DNA of 64,000 nt from Actinacidiphila yanglinensis (GCF_900107965.1 NZ_FNVU01000004.1:124001-188000); one strand, 5' to 3'; positions 35,041 to 44,465 are shown, numbered from the stretch's first letter. Translations and numbers: made by a program. The notes: a model not told the origin generated them from the letters alone.

Positions 35041-36033
35041 TCATCCGGCCCCGGGCGAGAGCTCGGACGGGTCCAGCGCGCGGGCGAGCTTGTATCCGAC
35101 CTCGAAACGACTGCCGGCACCGAGGCGTTCCATCAGCGCGGCCATCACATCCTCCACCGTGCGCCGCTCGATGCCGAGTCTGCGGGCGATCCGGTCGTCC
35201 CCGTACCCGTTGGTCATCAGCCGGATCACCGCCCGCTCCAACTCGCCCAGCGCCGCCTGCCGCAGCCGGGCGCCGGCCAGCGGCAGCGGGGTGGCCCGCT
35301 GCCAGTACGACTCGTAGATCGCGGTGAACGAGCGGACCAGGGCGGAGCCGCGGACCCGGAGCAGGGAGGGGCCGGGCGCGCCGGGTGTTCCCGCCGGGCC
35401 GACCGGACGCGCCGGGCGCAGCGGAACCGGCGAGCCCGGCCCCGCAGGCGCCGCGGACGGATACTCCGCAGGCAGGCAGACGGTGTGCCGGTCGAAGATC
35501 AGCATGTCGTGCGCGGTGTGGTCGACCACCCGGACGATGACGCCCGCCTCGGACAGTTCCTGGAGGAACCGGGCGCCCGCCGGGTCGCCGAGCACCGCGC
35601 GGGGGTACAGCGCGCGGACCCGTACCCCGCGCCGGGCGGGTGCCGCGTCGGCCTCCAGCCGCCACTGCGCACCGGTCCGGTCCAGGGGCGGCGGGACCTG
35701 GTAGAGCGTGTCCACGGACTCGCTCAGCCCGGCCGCCAGTTCCCGCAGGATCAGCGCGCCGGCGTACGGCCCGCTGAACTGGTCGACCGCGGCGGTCTGT
35801 TGTCCGGAGGACCGGTGCGACCCCGTGCTCGTGCCGGCTCCGGCGTCCGGGTCCGTCCCGGTGCGCGGGTGCGCCTCCGTGCTCCTCCAGCCCCCCGGGC
35901 GGTTGGAGTTGATGGCCAGCCGGTACCCGACATGCGTGGCCGCGTGCAGGACTTCCCTCAAGTCGCCCACCGGCTCGGTGTGGTGTCCGGTGCCTGGCCC
36001 GGACTTCGGATCGTCGCCGGAATCGGAATGCAT
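35041..36033 (-). CDS. LuxR-type helix-turn-helix regulator with TrmB/PLD-like sensor region
   Basis: 330 aa from ATG 36033 behind GAGGGAGG. The C-terminal 65 residues are a LuxR/GerE-like HTH (LGELERAVIRLMTNGYGDDR, IARRLGIERRTVEDVMAALM). The middle (about residues 100-200) contains VRVRALYPRAVLGDPAG and VVDHTAHDMLIFDRHTVCLP. This resembles the sensor domain of a widespread streptomycete regulator group with an N-terminal TrmB-like part, here degraded or divergent. First gene of the operon that ends with the MBL hydrolase. Confidence 0.8.
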   Translation of the reverse strand: MHSDSGDDPKSGPGTGHHTEPVGDLREVLHAATHVGYRLAINSNRPGGWRSTEAHPRTGTDPDAGAGTSTGSHRSSGQQTAAVDQFSGPYAGALILRELAAGLSESVDTLYQVPPPLDRTGAQWRLEADAAPARRGVRVRALYPRAVLGDPAGARFLQELSEAGVIVRVVDHTAHDMLIFDRHTVCLPAEYPSAAPAGPGSPVPLRPARPVGPAGTPGAPGPSLLRVRGSALVRSFTAIYESYWQRATPLPLAGARLRQAALGELERAVIRLMTNGYGDDRIARRLGIERRTVEDVMAALMERLGAGSRFEVGYKLARALDPSELSPGAG

Positions 36034-36417
36034 CTGGCCTGACCTCCCTCGCTCACCGCGCGTTGCCGTTAGCGGCGTCCCCCCGCGCGCACGAGCCCCC
36101 CGTGGGACGAGAATCGACCCATCAGGCACAGAGTGTTACAGCGGCATCACTGGATTTCCAGGCCCAATCCGTCCAGGAAATCAATCCCCCGAAAGTACTC
36201 TCCAGTGGTGAAGTGGGGGCGTATGGTGCGGCGCTCGGGGGCTCATGTGCCGGTCGGCGTCCCACGCGCCTCACATGTCCCGCACGCACCACTGTGGCCT
36301 CCTGCTCGTGGTGCGGACACCTCGCGGTCCCGCCGTACACGGAATCTCCCCATCCTGCGGGCGGCCTTCGCCTTCGCGGGCCCGCCCCGCCTCCGGGCGC
36401 TGTCGTACGCTGGCCGG
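36034..36417. promoter_or_regulatory. Divergent intergenic region with nested inverted repeats
   Basis: No gene seen in 384 bases. Two overlapping dyads sit near the middle: CTGGA/TCCAG at 36150-36161, and GATTTCC (36153-36159) with GGAAATC (36176-36182). CACTGG (36148-36153) is also matched by CCAGTG about 50 bases on. These are candidate operators for the LuxR-type regulator (leftward) or the MarR gene (rightward). Confidence 0.4.
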
Positions 36418-37029
36418 ATGGGGAAGGAAGCGGGCGGGCGGATGGGGATCGTCACCGCGCTGGTCCGCTCCTCGTTCCTGGTGAACGCCGTGTACACCGA
36501 GTCCGGGCGGACCTACGGACTGACGCCCCAGCAAGGGCAGTTGCTGTGCGTGCTGATGCCGCAGCCCTACGGGATGGGCGAGCTCGGAGCGACGCTGGGG
36601 CTGGCGAAGTCGAGCCTGACCGGGCTGGTGGACCGCACCGCCCGGCGCGGCCTGGTGCGGCGCAGGGTCGACCCGGTCGACCGGCGGGTGGTGCGGGTGG
36701 AGCTCACCGAGCGCGGCGCGGCGCTCGCCCAGCGGTTCCACGCCGAGACCTGCCGCCAGCTCGAGCGGTTGCCCGAGGAGCTGGCCGAGCCGGACCGCGC
36801 CGCCCTGGCCGTACTGCTCGGGCGCCTGGTGCACGCCAACGAGGTGCCCGACGTCTTCATGGAGCCGGGGGAGTTCGGGGAGCTCGGAGAGGCCGGGAGT
36901 GTCGGGGACACGAACGACGGCTCGCCCGTACCCGCCGCCGCGCGCGCACCACGGCCCCCGCGTCTCGCCCGGACCGCGCCGGCGACCCGCACATCCGCGA
37001 CAGGGAGGCGCCCGACCGGCGGGCGGTGA
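36418..37029 (+). CDS. MarR-family regulator
   Basis: 203 aa from ATG 36418; ATG 36442 is an alternative with GGAAGGAAG further upstream. The winged helix is complete (MGELGATLGLAKSSLTGLV, DRTARRGLVRRRVDPVDRR, VVRVELTERG). The C-terminal helix region QLERLPEELAEPDRAALAVL is followed by a disordered tail of about 50 residues rich in Arg/Pro/Ala. It likely regulates itself or a neighbour, but no transporter or enzyme is adjacent on the same strand. Confidence 0.88.
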   Translation: MGKEAGGRMGIVTALVRSSFLVNAVYTESGRTYGLTPQQGQLLCVLMPQPYGMGELGATLGLAKSSLTGLVDRTARRGLVRRRVDPVDRRVVRVELTERGAALAQRFHAETCRQLERLPEELAEPDRAALAVLLGRLVHANEVPDVFMEPGEFGELGEAGSVGDTNDGSPVPAAARAPRPPRLARTAPATRTSATGRRPTGGR

Positions 37030-37049
37030 GGGACCGCCCGCACGGTCCC
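37030..37049. terminator. Short hairpin between MarR and PrsW genes
   Basis: Arms GGGACCG (37030-37036) and CGGTCCC (37043-37049), loop of six, directly after the MarR stop and before the convergent PrsW stop. Confidence 0.55.
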
Positions 37050-37063
37050 GTACGGAGCACGGT

Positions 37064-38560
37064 TCAGAGGTGCTTCGGTTCGTGCCGCGTCTGCTGCGGC
37101 GGGCCGTACGGCGGCGGCGGGTACGGCCCGGGCCCGCCGGGGGGCTGCGGCGCGTACACCGGCCGGTCGGCCGGCTGCCCAGTCGGCCCCGGAATCCCGA
37201 ACTGCTGCCCGCCCGGCGCCATCTGCGGGGGCCATCCGGCGAACTGCGCGGGCGGGACCCAGCCGTGGACGCGGGGCGGCGGGATCGGCGGCGGCCCCTG
37301 CCGGACGGCGGGCCGGTCCAGCGCGACCGCGTGGGCCAGCGCGGGCTGCGCCAGCGCCCTGCGGTGCCACAGGTGGGAGAGGAGTTCGGCCTCCCGCGCG
37401 GCGAAGTCGGGCTCGGGGGCGCCGCGTTCGGCGGCCGCTCGCAGGAACGCGAGGTGGGTGGCGAAGGTGGTGTAGTCGCGGACCGCCCGGGCCGCCTGCT
37501 CGCCCACCAGCCGTTTGGCCTCGCGCCGGGCCTCCGCGCGTATCCGCATGGTGCCCAGCGCGTTCGGCTCGCCGACCGGCAGCCAGCCCGCGGCGGCGTA
37601 CGGCGGCAGGTGGCGGCGGACCGTGCGCAGCTCGTCGGAGCGGGCCCAGAACGCCAGCCACACCACCAGCCCGAACACCGGCACCATCACCGAGACGTAC
37701 ATCGTCAGGAAGCCGATCGGGGACAGCTCGGAGCTGCCGTTCCACGAGCCGTGCAGCACCATCGCCATCAGCCAGCCGCACACCGGCGGCACCCAGCGCC
37801 AGCGCCAGTGCACCCCCGGGCGCAGGGTGGCCGCCAGCGCGAAGCCGATGCCGGTCATCGACGTGAACAGCGGGTGCGCGAAGGGCGTCATCAGCACCCG
37901 CACGATGAACGTCGCCACGGTGGTGCCGATCCCGCCGTCGCCCAGCGTCTTGTCCTGGTCGAAGGCGGTGCCGAGGTAGAGGATGTTCTCGGTGAACGCG
38001 AAACCGGTCGCGGTCAGTCCGGCCAGCACGATCCCGTCGAGCAGCGACTCGATGTGGCGGCGGCGGAAGAGGTAGAGCAGCAGCAGCGCGCTGCCCTTGG
38101 CGGTCTCCTCGACCAGCGGCGCGACGAAGGTCGCGCCCCACCGGTCGGACTGCGTCTGCGACGCGGAGAACGCCGTGGCCAGCAGCTTGGCGCCGTACTC
38201 GTTGGCGAAGATCGCCACCAGCGTGGCCGCGCAGGCGCCCCAGGAGAAGGCGAAGACGACGTTCTGCCACGGGCTGGGCGCCACGTGGTCGAACCACAGG
38301 TACGCCCACACGATCAGCGGTACCGGCAGCAGCGCGAGGGCCATCCCGACCAGGAACGGCTCGGTGCCGATGTGGTGCCGCAGCACCCCGAGGATCACCA
38401 CCCCGCACACCGCGAGCGCGGTGAACAGCGCGCCCGTTCGTACCGCCCGGCTCTCCCAGAAGGCGCGCCGCGGCCCGTAGTGCACCGTGGTGGGCTCCCC
38501 CGCCGCGGCATCCCCGGCGGGGGAGTCGGGGGCGGAAGGGTACGAAAACGTCGTCACCAT
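37064..38560 (-). CDS. PrsW-family intramembrane protease
   Basis: 498 aa from ATG 38560. About eight membrane helices span residues 40-310, with the PrsW motifs APLVEETAKGSALLLLY, TGFAFTENILYLG, PFAHPLFTSMTGIGF and VLHGSWN. PrsW enzymes cleave membrane proteins such as anti-sigma factors inside the bilayer. The 190-residue C-terminal part is cytoplasmic, first helical, then Pro/Gly/Gln-rich. The gene is followed by the convergent MarR gene and preceded by trmB 53 bases upstream, so the two may share a transcript. Its substrate is unknown. The SigE-type module at 3.4-5.3 kb is one conceivable but distant client. Confidence 0.9.
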   Translation of the reverse strand: MVTTFSYPSAPDSPAGDAAAGEPTTVHYGPRRAFWESRAVRTGALFTALAVCGVVILGVLRHHIGTEPFLVGMALALLPVPLIVWAYLWFDHVAPSPWQNVVFAFSWGACAATLVAIFANEYGAKLLATAFSASQTQSDRWGATFVAPLVEETAKGSALLLLYLFRRRHIESLLDGIVLAGLTATGFAFTENILYLGTAFDQDKTLGDGGIGTTVATFIVRVLMTPFAHPLFTSMTGIGFALAATLRPGVHWRWRWVPPVCGWLMAMVLHGSWNGSSELSPIGFLTMYVSVMVPVFGLVVWLAFWARSDELRTVRRHLPPYAAAGWLPVGEPNALGTMRIRAEARREAKRLVGEQAARAVRDYTTFATHLAFLRAAAERGAPEPDFAAREAELLSHLWHRRALAQPALAHAVALDRPAVRQGPPPIPPPRVHGWVPPAQFAGWPPQMAPGGQQFGIPGPTGQPADRPVYAPQPPGGPGPYPPPPYGPPQQTRHEPKHL

Positions 38561-38613
38561 GACGACAGTACGGGGGCGGGGCGGCGCCGCGCGAGGGTAC
38601 GGGGGAACCCGGC

Positions 38614-39387
38614 TCAGGTCCGTACGAACAGCAGGTCGCGCACCGCGTGGCCCTTGGCGAGCCCGGCCCGTTCGAACTTCGTCATCGGCCGGAAGTCCGG
38701 CCGCGGCGCGAACCCGGCACCGTACCGGTTGGCGAGACCCGGGGCCGCGGTCAGCACCTCCAGCATCTGCTCGGCGTAGGGCTCCCAGTCGGTGGCGCAG
38801 TGCACCACCGCGCCGGGCCGCAGCAGCGGGGTGACCAGGGTCACGAACTCCGGCTGGATCAGCCGCCGCTTGTGGTGCTTGGCCTTCGGCCAGGGGTCGG
38901 GGAAGTACACCCGCAGCCCGTCCAGCGAGGCCGGCGGCAGCATGTCGCGCAGCAGCACGATCGCGTCGCCGTTGGCCACCCGTATGTTCGTCAGCCCGGC
39001 CCGGTCGGCGAGCGCCAGCAGGTTCCCCTGGCCGGGGGTGTGCACGTCCACCGCGAGGATGCCGGTCGACGGGTCGGCGGCGGCCATCGCGGCGGTGGCG
39101 TCGCCCATGCCGAAGCCGATCTCGAGGACGACCGGGGTGCGGGAGCCGCCCTCGCCGGCCGGGAACAGCCGGCCCGGGTCCAGCGCGGAGCCGTCCAGCT
39201 CCACCCCCCACCGCGACCAGAGCCGGTCGATCGCCGCGGCCTGCGCCTGCGTGATCCGCCCGCGCCGGGCGTGGAAGCTCCGGATGCGGTGCTCACCCCG
39301 TGACCCGGCGGGATCGGGGGCGGGACCGGACGGGAACTTCACGGAGGGGGCGGGGGCAGGTGCGGGGGCAGGGGATGACGTCGACAC
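38614..39387 (-). CDS. trmB: tRNA (guanine-N7)-methyltransferase
   Basis: 257 aa from GTG 39387. It methylates G46 of tRNA with S-adenosylmethionine. The family order is clear: IRSFHARRGRIT, SAM motif LEIGFGMGDATAAMA, DVHTPGQGNLLAL, catalytic FPDPWPKAKHHKRRLIQPEF, TDWEPYAEQML and TKFERAGLAKGH. A Pro/Ala-rich N-terminus of about 30 residues is the only unusual part. Confidence 0.95.
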   Translation of the reverse strand: MSTSSPAPAPAPAPSVKFPSGPAPDPAGSRGEHRIRSFHARRGRITQAQAAAIDRLWSRWGVELDGSALDPGRLFPAGEGGSRTPVVLEIGFGMGDATAAMAAADPSTGILAVDVHTPGQGNLLALADRAGLTNIRVANGDAIVLLRDMLPPASLDGLRVYFPDPWPKAKHHKRRLIQPEFVTLVTPLLRPGAVVHCATDWEPYAEQMLEVLTAAPGLANRYGAGFAPRPDFRPMTKFERAGLAKGHAVRDLLFVRT

Positions 39388-39471
39388 AATGCCGCCGATT
39401 CTACGGGGGCGGCGCGGGAGGCGGCCGAGACGCGGATCACGGGGGGAGCCCGCCGCGGCGCCCCGTCGTGC

Positions 39472-40887
39472 CTACGCGGGGGCCGCCAGGAGGGGGCGGG
39501 CGCGCTCGCGCAGGTCGAGCACCTGGGGGTCGTCGTTGTACGGCTCCAGGCGGTGCAGGAGGTCGCGGACGTACTCCGTGGTGCGGGCGGAGGAGATCCG
39601 CCCGGCCACCTCGACCGCCTTGACGCCGGCCGCGCAGCACGCGTCCAGGTTGCCGGACTCCAGCTCGGCGACCGCCGAGACCACCAGGCGCAGGCCGTGC
39701 GAGCGGACGAACTCCTCGGTGGGCCGGGCCAGGGCCTGCTCGGTGAAGCGCTGGACCTGGCGCGGGAGGCGCAGGTCGCGGTAGCACTCGGCGGCGTCGG
39801 CGGCGAGCCGGTCGTAGGAGTAGAAGCCGAGCCAGCTCGGGTCGGTGTCCCCGGCGCGGGCCCGCTCCAGCAGCGCCTCGGCGGCGGCCAGCGAGGCACC
39901 GCAGGCGGCGGCCTCGCCGGCCTTGGCGTGCGCGCGTGCCTCGACGAGGTGGAAGAAGCTCATGGTGCGGGCGGTGGCCAGGCCCCGGTTGCGCTCGAGG
40001 GCGGCCTGCGCGAGGTCGACGCCTTCGTCCGCGAAGTTGCGGTAGGTGGCCTGCAGCGACATCGACGCCAGGACGTAGCCGCCGAGCGGGACGTCCGCGG
40101 CGGCGCGGGCCAGCCGCAGCGCCTGGATGTAGTAGCGCTGCGCCGCCTCCTGCTGGCCGGTGTCGAAGGCCATCCACCCGGCCAGCCGGGTGAGTTCGGC
40201 GGTCGCGCCGAACAGCGCGCGGCCCACGTCGTCGCTGTAGGAGCCGAGCAGCAGGGGCGCGGCCTCGACCCGCAGGCACTCCGGCACCATGCCCGAACGC
40301 CAGTCGCCGCCGCCGTACTTGGAGTCCCAGCGGCGCGCGTCGTCCGCGGCCTCGCGGAGCTTGGTGACATCGGTGTGGCCGACGTGCGCCATGCCGGGCG
40401 CGGGGGCGTCGCGGGCGACGGTCGCGTCGGCCGGGGTGATCAGCCAGCGCGAGGCGGGGGTGACGTAAGCGCTCACTGCGAAGGATCCGGCCAAGCTCTG
40501 CCAGATCCCCGCGCCACCGGGACCGCGCCGCCCGGCGAGATCGAGCCGCCACAGGTCGGTGGCCGATTTCACCGCCTCCCCGACGTCGCGCGGGAAGGCG
40601 AGCCCGACCTCCGGTGCGGGGTCGGCGTCGGCGAGCCCTATCTCGTGCAGGGGGACGGGGCGGCCGAGCTTGCCCGCGATGGCCGCGGCTATCAGGTGGG
40701 GCGCCGCGCCCTGCGGCACCATGCCCTTGGTGACCCAGCGGGCCACCGAGGTCTTGTCATAACGCAGCGTCAGACCACGTTGCGCACCTAGGTCGTTGAC
40801 CCTGCGGGCGAGTCCGGCGTTGCTGATGCCCGCCATGGCGAGAAGGGTGCCGAGCTTCTCGTTCGGCCCGCGGTGTTCTCTGTTCAC
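39472..40887 (-). CDS. NsdA-like transcriptional regulator with TPR region
   Basis: 471 aa from GTG 40887 behind GAGGTGAACC. An N-terminal DNA-binding-like segment ([33 protein letters not shown]) of about 95 residues is followed by a long helical-repeat region. That region includes [40 protein letters not shown] and [20 protein letters not shown]. The architecture is that of the streptomycete NsdA group, negative regulators of differentiation and antibiotic production. The sequence similarity is by recollection, so the exact orthologue is not claimed. Confidence 0.8.
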   Translation of the reverse strand: MNREHRGPNEKLGTLLAMAGISNAGLARRVNDLGAQRGLTLRYDKTSVARWVTKGMVPQGAAPHLIAAAIAGKLGRPVPLHEIGLADADPAPEVGLAFPRDVGEAVKSATDLWRLDLAGRRGPGGAGIWQSLAGSFAVSAYVTPASRWLITPADATVARDAPAPGMAHVGHTDVTKLREAADDARRWDSKYGGGDWRSGMVPECLRVEAAPLLLGSYSDDVGRALFGATAELTRLAGWMAFDTGQQEAAQRYYIQALRLARAAADVPLGGYVLASMSLQATYRNFADEGVDLAQAALERNRGLATARTMSFFHLVEARAHAKAGEAAACGASLAAAEALLERARAGDTDPSWLGFYSYDRLAADAAECYRDLRLPRQVQRFTEQALARPTEEFVRSHGLRLVVSAVAELESGNLDACCAAGVKAVEVAGRISSARTTEYVRDLLHRLEPYNDDPQVLDLRERARPLLAAPA

Positions 40888-41731
40888 TGCGGTTCACCTC
40901 GTGATGCCGCTGGGGGCAGGCCGGCCCGGCCTGGTGATGTCATGGGGTACGGGGGTCACCCTCCCCTGGCGCCCGATTCAGCCACCGCGGAAGCCGCGGT
41001 GCGGCGGGTGCGGTGCCTGTGCCGGACACCCGAGCCGCGCGTACGGGTGCGAACCGGGTACACCCAGCGTAGTTCGCCGCATCCCGACCGTTAAGAGGCT
41101 TGTGCCGGATGGCCGGAAACGGTCGGGTGCCCCCGGGCGCCCGGCGTGCGATGCGCGCACGATCCGGCGTGTGCTCCCGGTATATGTGGCCGTGCGCCCG
41201 GCCGTGCGCTCTGTGCCGTTCGGTGCCGTGCCGCTTGCATGGGCCCATGGGTCGGCCCGCGGGCCACGGCAGGCGGCTATGCCGGGGTGGAGCGGGCCAC
41301 GGGGTTCCGCTGCCACAATCCCCGCGGGTGGCGGACCGGCCCGGGCGGCGTCCGAACGCCTCCCGGGCCGTTGACCCCGTGGCCGATTCTGTAAAGGTGT
41401 TTCCCGGGCGCATGATCGGCCCGAGACACGTTCGGTGACCGTTCCCGACCGCCCGGGGACGGCTCGTCCCGCACCCGCGAGGCATATCAACTGCGGCATG
41501 TGCCGCGGACTTTGGCGCGAACCAGACGTTTCGCCCCGGTCCGCCGCCGGCCGGCCCGCCCGCTGTTTCCGGGTGGGTTCGCACCCGGCCCGGGCATGCG
41601 ACCCGGTGCCCCTTGGTGCACCCATGCGTCTCCTCGCGCGCTTCCTCGTGGCAGCATGGTCTTTCGGACGTCAGACGTGGCGGCCCGGCGGGGTGAGCGG
41701 CACTGGGAGCGGAGCCGAGCCACGCCGGCTG
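40888..41731. other. Long intergenic region with a strong orphan hairpin
   Basis: About 840 bases without a convincing gene; open frames here are GC-artefacts with no ribosome-binding site. The outstanding element is a hairpin at 41338-41369: arms GGCCCGGG and CCCGGGCC, then GGCGT and ACGCC inside, one mismatch, loop CCGA. No neighbouring gene ends here, so it is not an ordinary terminator. It could close a small RNA or an upstream leader. Both flanking genes are transcribed away from this region. Confidence 0.45.
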
Positions 41732-41746
41732 TCCACAGCCTGTGGA
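41732..41746 (+). promoter_or_regulatory. Hairpin overlapping the ribosome-binding site of the synthetase-like gene
   Basis: TCCACAG (41732-41738) and CTGTGGA (41740-41746) are perfect complements around one base, and the right arm includes part of the GGAGG (41744-41748) that precedes ATG 41754. A one-base loop cannot close, so as RNA the innermost pairs would open. It may mask the ribosome-binding site or, as DNA, be a protein site. Confidence 0.4.
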
Positions 41747-41753
41747 GGCGGCG

Positions 41754-44039
41754 ATGCGGTGGTTGGTGGGGTGGAGCAGTGCCACTGCGGGTCCACTGCC
41801 CGGCGCGCGGTCGCGTGCGCTCCAGCCCGTCGGCGCCCAACTCCTGTGGGGTGACCCCGATCCGCTGTGGGCGGTGGGGGATTGGCGCCCCGACGAGGTG
41901 CGGGTGGTGCACGCCGACGCCGGCACGAACCTCAACGGACGTGCCCCGGCGCGCGGTTCGGGTGCCCACGGCGCAGGTGCCGACCCGTACGGAGACGGGT
42001 ACGGCGGTGCAACGCGCCGCGGCACGAACGGTGCCCCGTACGGAAGTTCGCAGGGCGTGGCCCGGCTCGCCGTGCTCGGGCGGTGCGGTGCCACCGACGC
42101 CGAGCTGCGGCTCGGCCTGGTCGCGGCCCGGGGCGGCGCGCTGCGGCATGTCACCGCCTGGCCGGGCAGCTACGCCGCGGTACTCCAACTCGGCCGCCGC
42201 ATCACCGTGTTGGGTGACCTTGCCGGTGCCCTTCCGGTCTTCCACACCCGCTGGCAGCACGGCACCGCCTACGCCACGGCCGCCCTTCCGCTGGCCGACC
42301 TGATCGAGGCCGGTCTCGACGTCACCCACCTCGCGGCCACCCTGGCCTGCCCGGACGCACCCGAGGCGCTGATCGACGGGACGCCGTACCTGGGCGTGCG
42401 CCGGGTGCCGCCCGGGCACGCGCTCATCCTGCGCGACGGCGCACCCGAGATCACCGGTTACGAGCCCACCGCGTCGCTGGCCGCCGGCCATCAACCGGCC
42501 AGCGCCGCCGAGGGATTGGCCGCCGTGGAGGGCGTGCGCGACGCGCTGCTGGACGCGGTGCGGGTCCGGCTGGCGCAGCCCCGCTTCGTGCCCGACGGCG
42601 CCCTGGACGGGATCGGACCGGCGCCGGGCATCGGCGCCGACCTGTCCGGCGGCATCGCGTCCTCCACGCTGGCGCTGCTCGCCGCCGGGCTGCCCGGCAT
42701 GCCCGGCACCCTGCCCGGTGCGCCCGGGTCGCTGGCCGGGGAGCGGCTGCTCGCGGTCACCTTCAACGACCTGGCCGGCGGCGGCGCCGACGGGCCGCAC
42801 GGCGCGGCGGCCGAACTCGAACGGGCCCGGGAGATGGCCGCCGACCCCCGGCTGCGGCACATCGTCGTCCCCGGCGGCCCGGAGGCGCTGCCGTACGCCG
42901 ACCTCCTCTCCGGGTGGTCCGACGGCTCCGGCGGGATCGGCGCGCTCACCGACGAGCCCGGCCCCGCGCTGGTCAGCGCCGAACGCCACCGGCGCCGGCT
43001 CGCCGCGGGCGGCGCCGACCACCTGATCGGCCACGGCGCCCGGCAGGTGCTCGACGCCCACCCGGCGCGCCTGGCCGACCTGTTGATGGACCGGCGCCGC
43101 CGGCACCTGCTGCGCCCGGTGGCCGCGCTCACCCGGGCGGACGGCGGCGGCACCCTCTCCGGCTCGCTCACCTCCGTGACCGTCCCGGTCACCGTCTACC
43201 GCGCCGCGCGACGGCTGGCCCGTACCCCGTACCGGCAGGGCGTCGAGGACGTCGCGGCGGCGCTGCTGCGGCGGGACTTCGGGCTCGGCGGGCCGGAGGG
43301 CCCGGGCGGCGGCGCGCTCACCGCGTCGCTGGCCGCGATGGTCTGGGTACGGTCCGGGCCGGCGGCGCGCTGGCTCACCGGCGAGGCACTGGCCGAAGTA
43401 TCGGTTCGCCTCCAGGAGGCGGCGCGCCGGCCCTGGCCGCTGGAACGCCCCGGCGAGCGCCGCGCCCGCGCCGCGCTGGCCCGGCACGCCGCGGACTACC
43501 GGGTGCTGGAGCAGGCCGCGACCGTACCGAGCCAGCGGCTGCACGCGCCGTTCCTCGACAACCAGGTGGTACGGGCCTGCCAGGCGCTGCCGGGCGCGCT
43601 CCGGGTCCGCCCGGGGGCCCGCGCGGAGGTGCTGCGGGTGGCGCTGTCCGGTGCCGGCGTGCACGGCCTGCCGGCGGGCTGGGGGAGCAGTTCGCCGGGG
43701 GCCGCCTGGTCGTCGGCGACCCGGGTGGGGCTGCGCGCCGCGCTCGACCCGCTGCTCGACCTGTTCGAGGCACCGCTGCTGGCGGACGCGGGGCTGGTCG
43801 ACGCGCGGGTGCTGCGCGGAGGGTTCCGCGCGGCGGCCTCGGCGGCCGCGGCAGCCGCCTCGGCGGACGGGCGGGGCGCCGGGATCGGTGAGGTGCTCGC
43901 GCTGGAAGGGCTCGGCGAGATCGTCGCCACCGAGGTCTGGCTGCGCCGGCTGCTGGGGCGGCGGGGTTCGTGCTGGACGGGGGCGGACGCGCCGGAGCAG
44001 CGCGCGCTGGCCGAAGGGGTGCAGCGGCTTTCGTTGTGA
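41754..44039 (+). CDS. Asparagine-synthetase-related protein with altered PP-loop and no N-terminal Cys
   Basis: 761 aa from ATG 41754, five bases after GGAGG. The N-terminal 200 residues are class II glutaminase-like (LRLGLVAARGGALRHVTAWP, ITVLGDLAGALPVFHT, GVRRVPPGHALILRDG). Residue 2 is not Cys, so glutamine hydrolysis is not expected. The synthetase domain carries the PP-loop as GADLSGGIASSTLALL, where the usual Asp of SGGxDSS is Ala. Later parts (VPSQRLHAPFLDNQVVRACQ) keep the AsnB fold, as in lasso-peptide and beta-lactam cyclases. It may be a ligase with unusual chemistry or a non-catalytic homologue. No precursor peptide is adjacent. Confidence 0.82.
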   Translation: MRWLVGWSSATAGPLPGARSRALQPVGAQLLWGDPDPLWAVGDWRPDEVRVVHADAGTNLNGRAPARGSGAHGAGADPYGDGYGGATRRGTNGAPYGSSQGVARLAVLGRCGATDAELRLGLVAARGGALRHVTAWPGSYAAVLQLGRRITVLGDLAGALPVFHTRWQHGTAYATAALPLADLIEAGLDVTHLAATLACPDAPEALIDGTPYLGVRRVPPGHALILRDGAPEITGYEPTASLAAGHQPASAAEGLAAVEGVRDALLDAVRVRLAQPRFVPDGALDGIGPAPGIGADLSGGIASSTLALLAAGLPGMPGTLPGAPGSLAGERLLAVTFNDLAGGGADGPHGAAAELERAREMAADPRLRHIVVPGGPEALPYADLLSGWSDGSGGIGALTDEPGPALVSAERHRRRLAAGGADHLIGHGARQVLDAHPARLADLLMDRRRRHLLRPVAALTRADGGGTLSGSLTSVTVPVTVYRAARRLARTPYRQGVEDVAAALLRRDFGLGGPEGPGGGALTASLAAMVWVRSGPAARWLTGEALAEVSVRLQEAARRPWPLERPGERRARAALARHAADYRVLEQAATVPSQRLHAPFLDNQVVRACQALPGALRVRPGARAEVLRVALSGAGVHGLPAGWGSSSPGAAWSSATRVGLRAALDPLLDLFEAPLLADAGLVDARVLRGGFRAAASAAAAAASADGRGAGIGEVLALEGLGEIVATEVWLRRLLGRRGSCWTGADAPEQRALAEGVQRLSL

Positions 44040-44465
44040 GGGCGGGGCGTTGCGGGTGGGGCGGGTGGTTGCCGGGGTGCCCGGGGGTTCGCGCGCCTGG
44101 GGGTTCGCGTGCCCGGGCGAGCCCGGTTGCCGGTCCGGGCGGGGGCGGAGCGTCCGTGCGGGTGGGTGCGTGCGGGTGGAGCCGCGGCCGGCAGCCGGGT
44201 GGGCTCGCGGCCGACGGGCGGACCTTTGCACCTGTCCACCTGGGGGCGTGGGGGAGCCGCGGTCGTGCACCCGTGGACACGCAGAGGCGTGCACCCGTGA
44301 ACACGCGGAGCCGGACATCGGGTACCCGTCCCGGCGGCCGCGGGCATCCCGCAGAATGGGGGAGCGGGTGCGGCCGCCCACGGACGCGGGGCGCCGCAGG
44401 CAGCGGCACAAGGTGAGCAGACGCCGGCCGGGCGGATGCCGGACGCGAGGCGAGGTGCGGGCACG
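44040..44465. other. Intergenic region upstream of holB with a 24-base tandem repeat
   Basis: No gene seen. It is unusually rich in short G-rich direct repeats (ctgggggttcgcg-like). It contains two adjacent 24-base units at 44264-44287 and 44288-44311 (each beginning cgtgcacccgtg), identical at 21 of 24 positions. The holB promoter must lie here or upstream. Confidence 0.6.

Noticed and set aside
41729-41737. DnaA box CTGTCCACA, possible origin
   Set aside because: A single near-match without clustering, AT-rich element or dnaA/dnaN neighbours; not an origin.
40940-42154. Minus-strand open frames in the 41-42 kb interval
   Set aside because: Repeated Arg/Pro/Gly composition, no ribosome-binding sites and no motifs; overlap the start of the synthetase-like gene.
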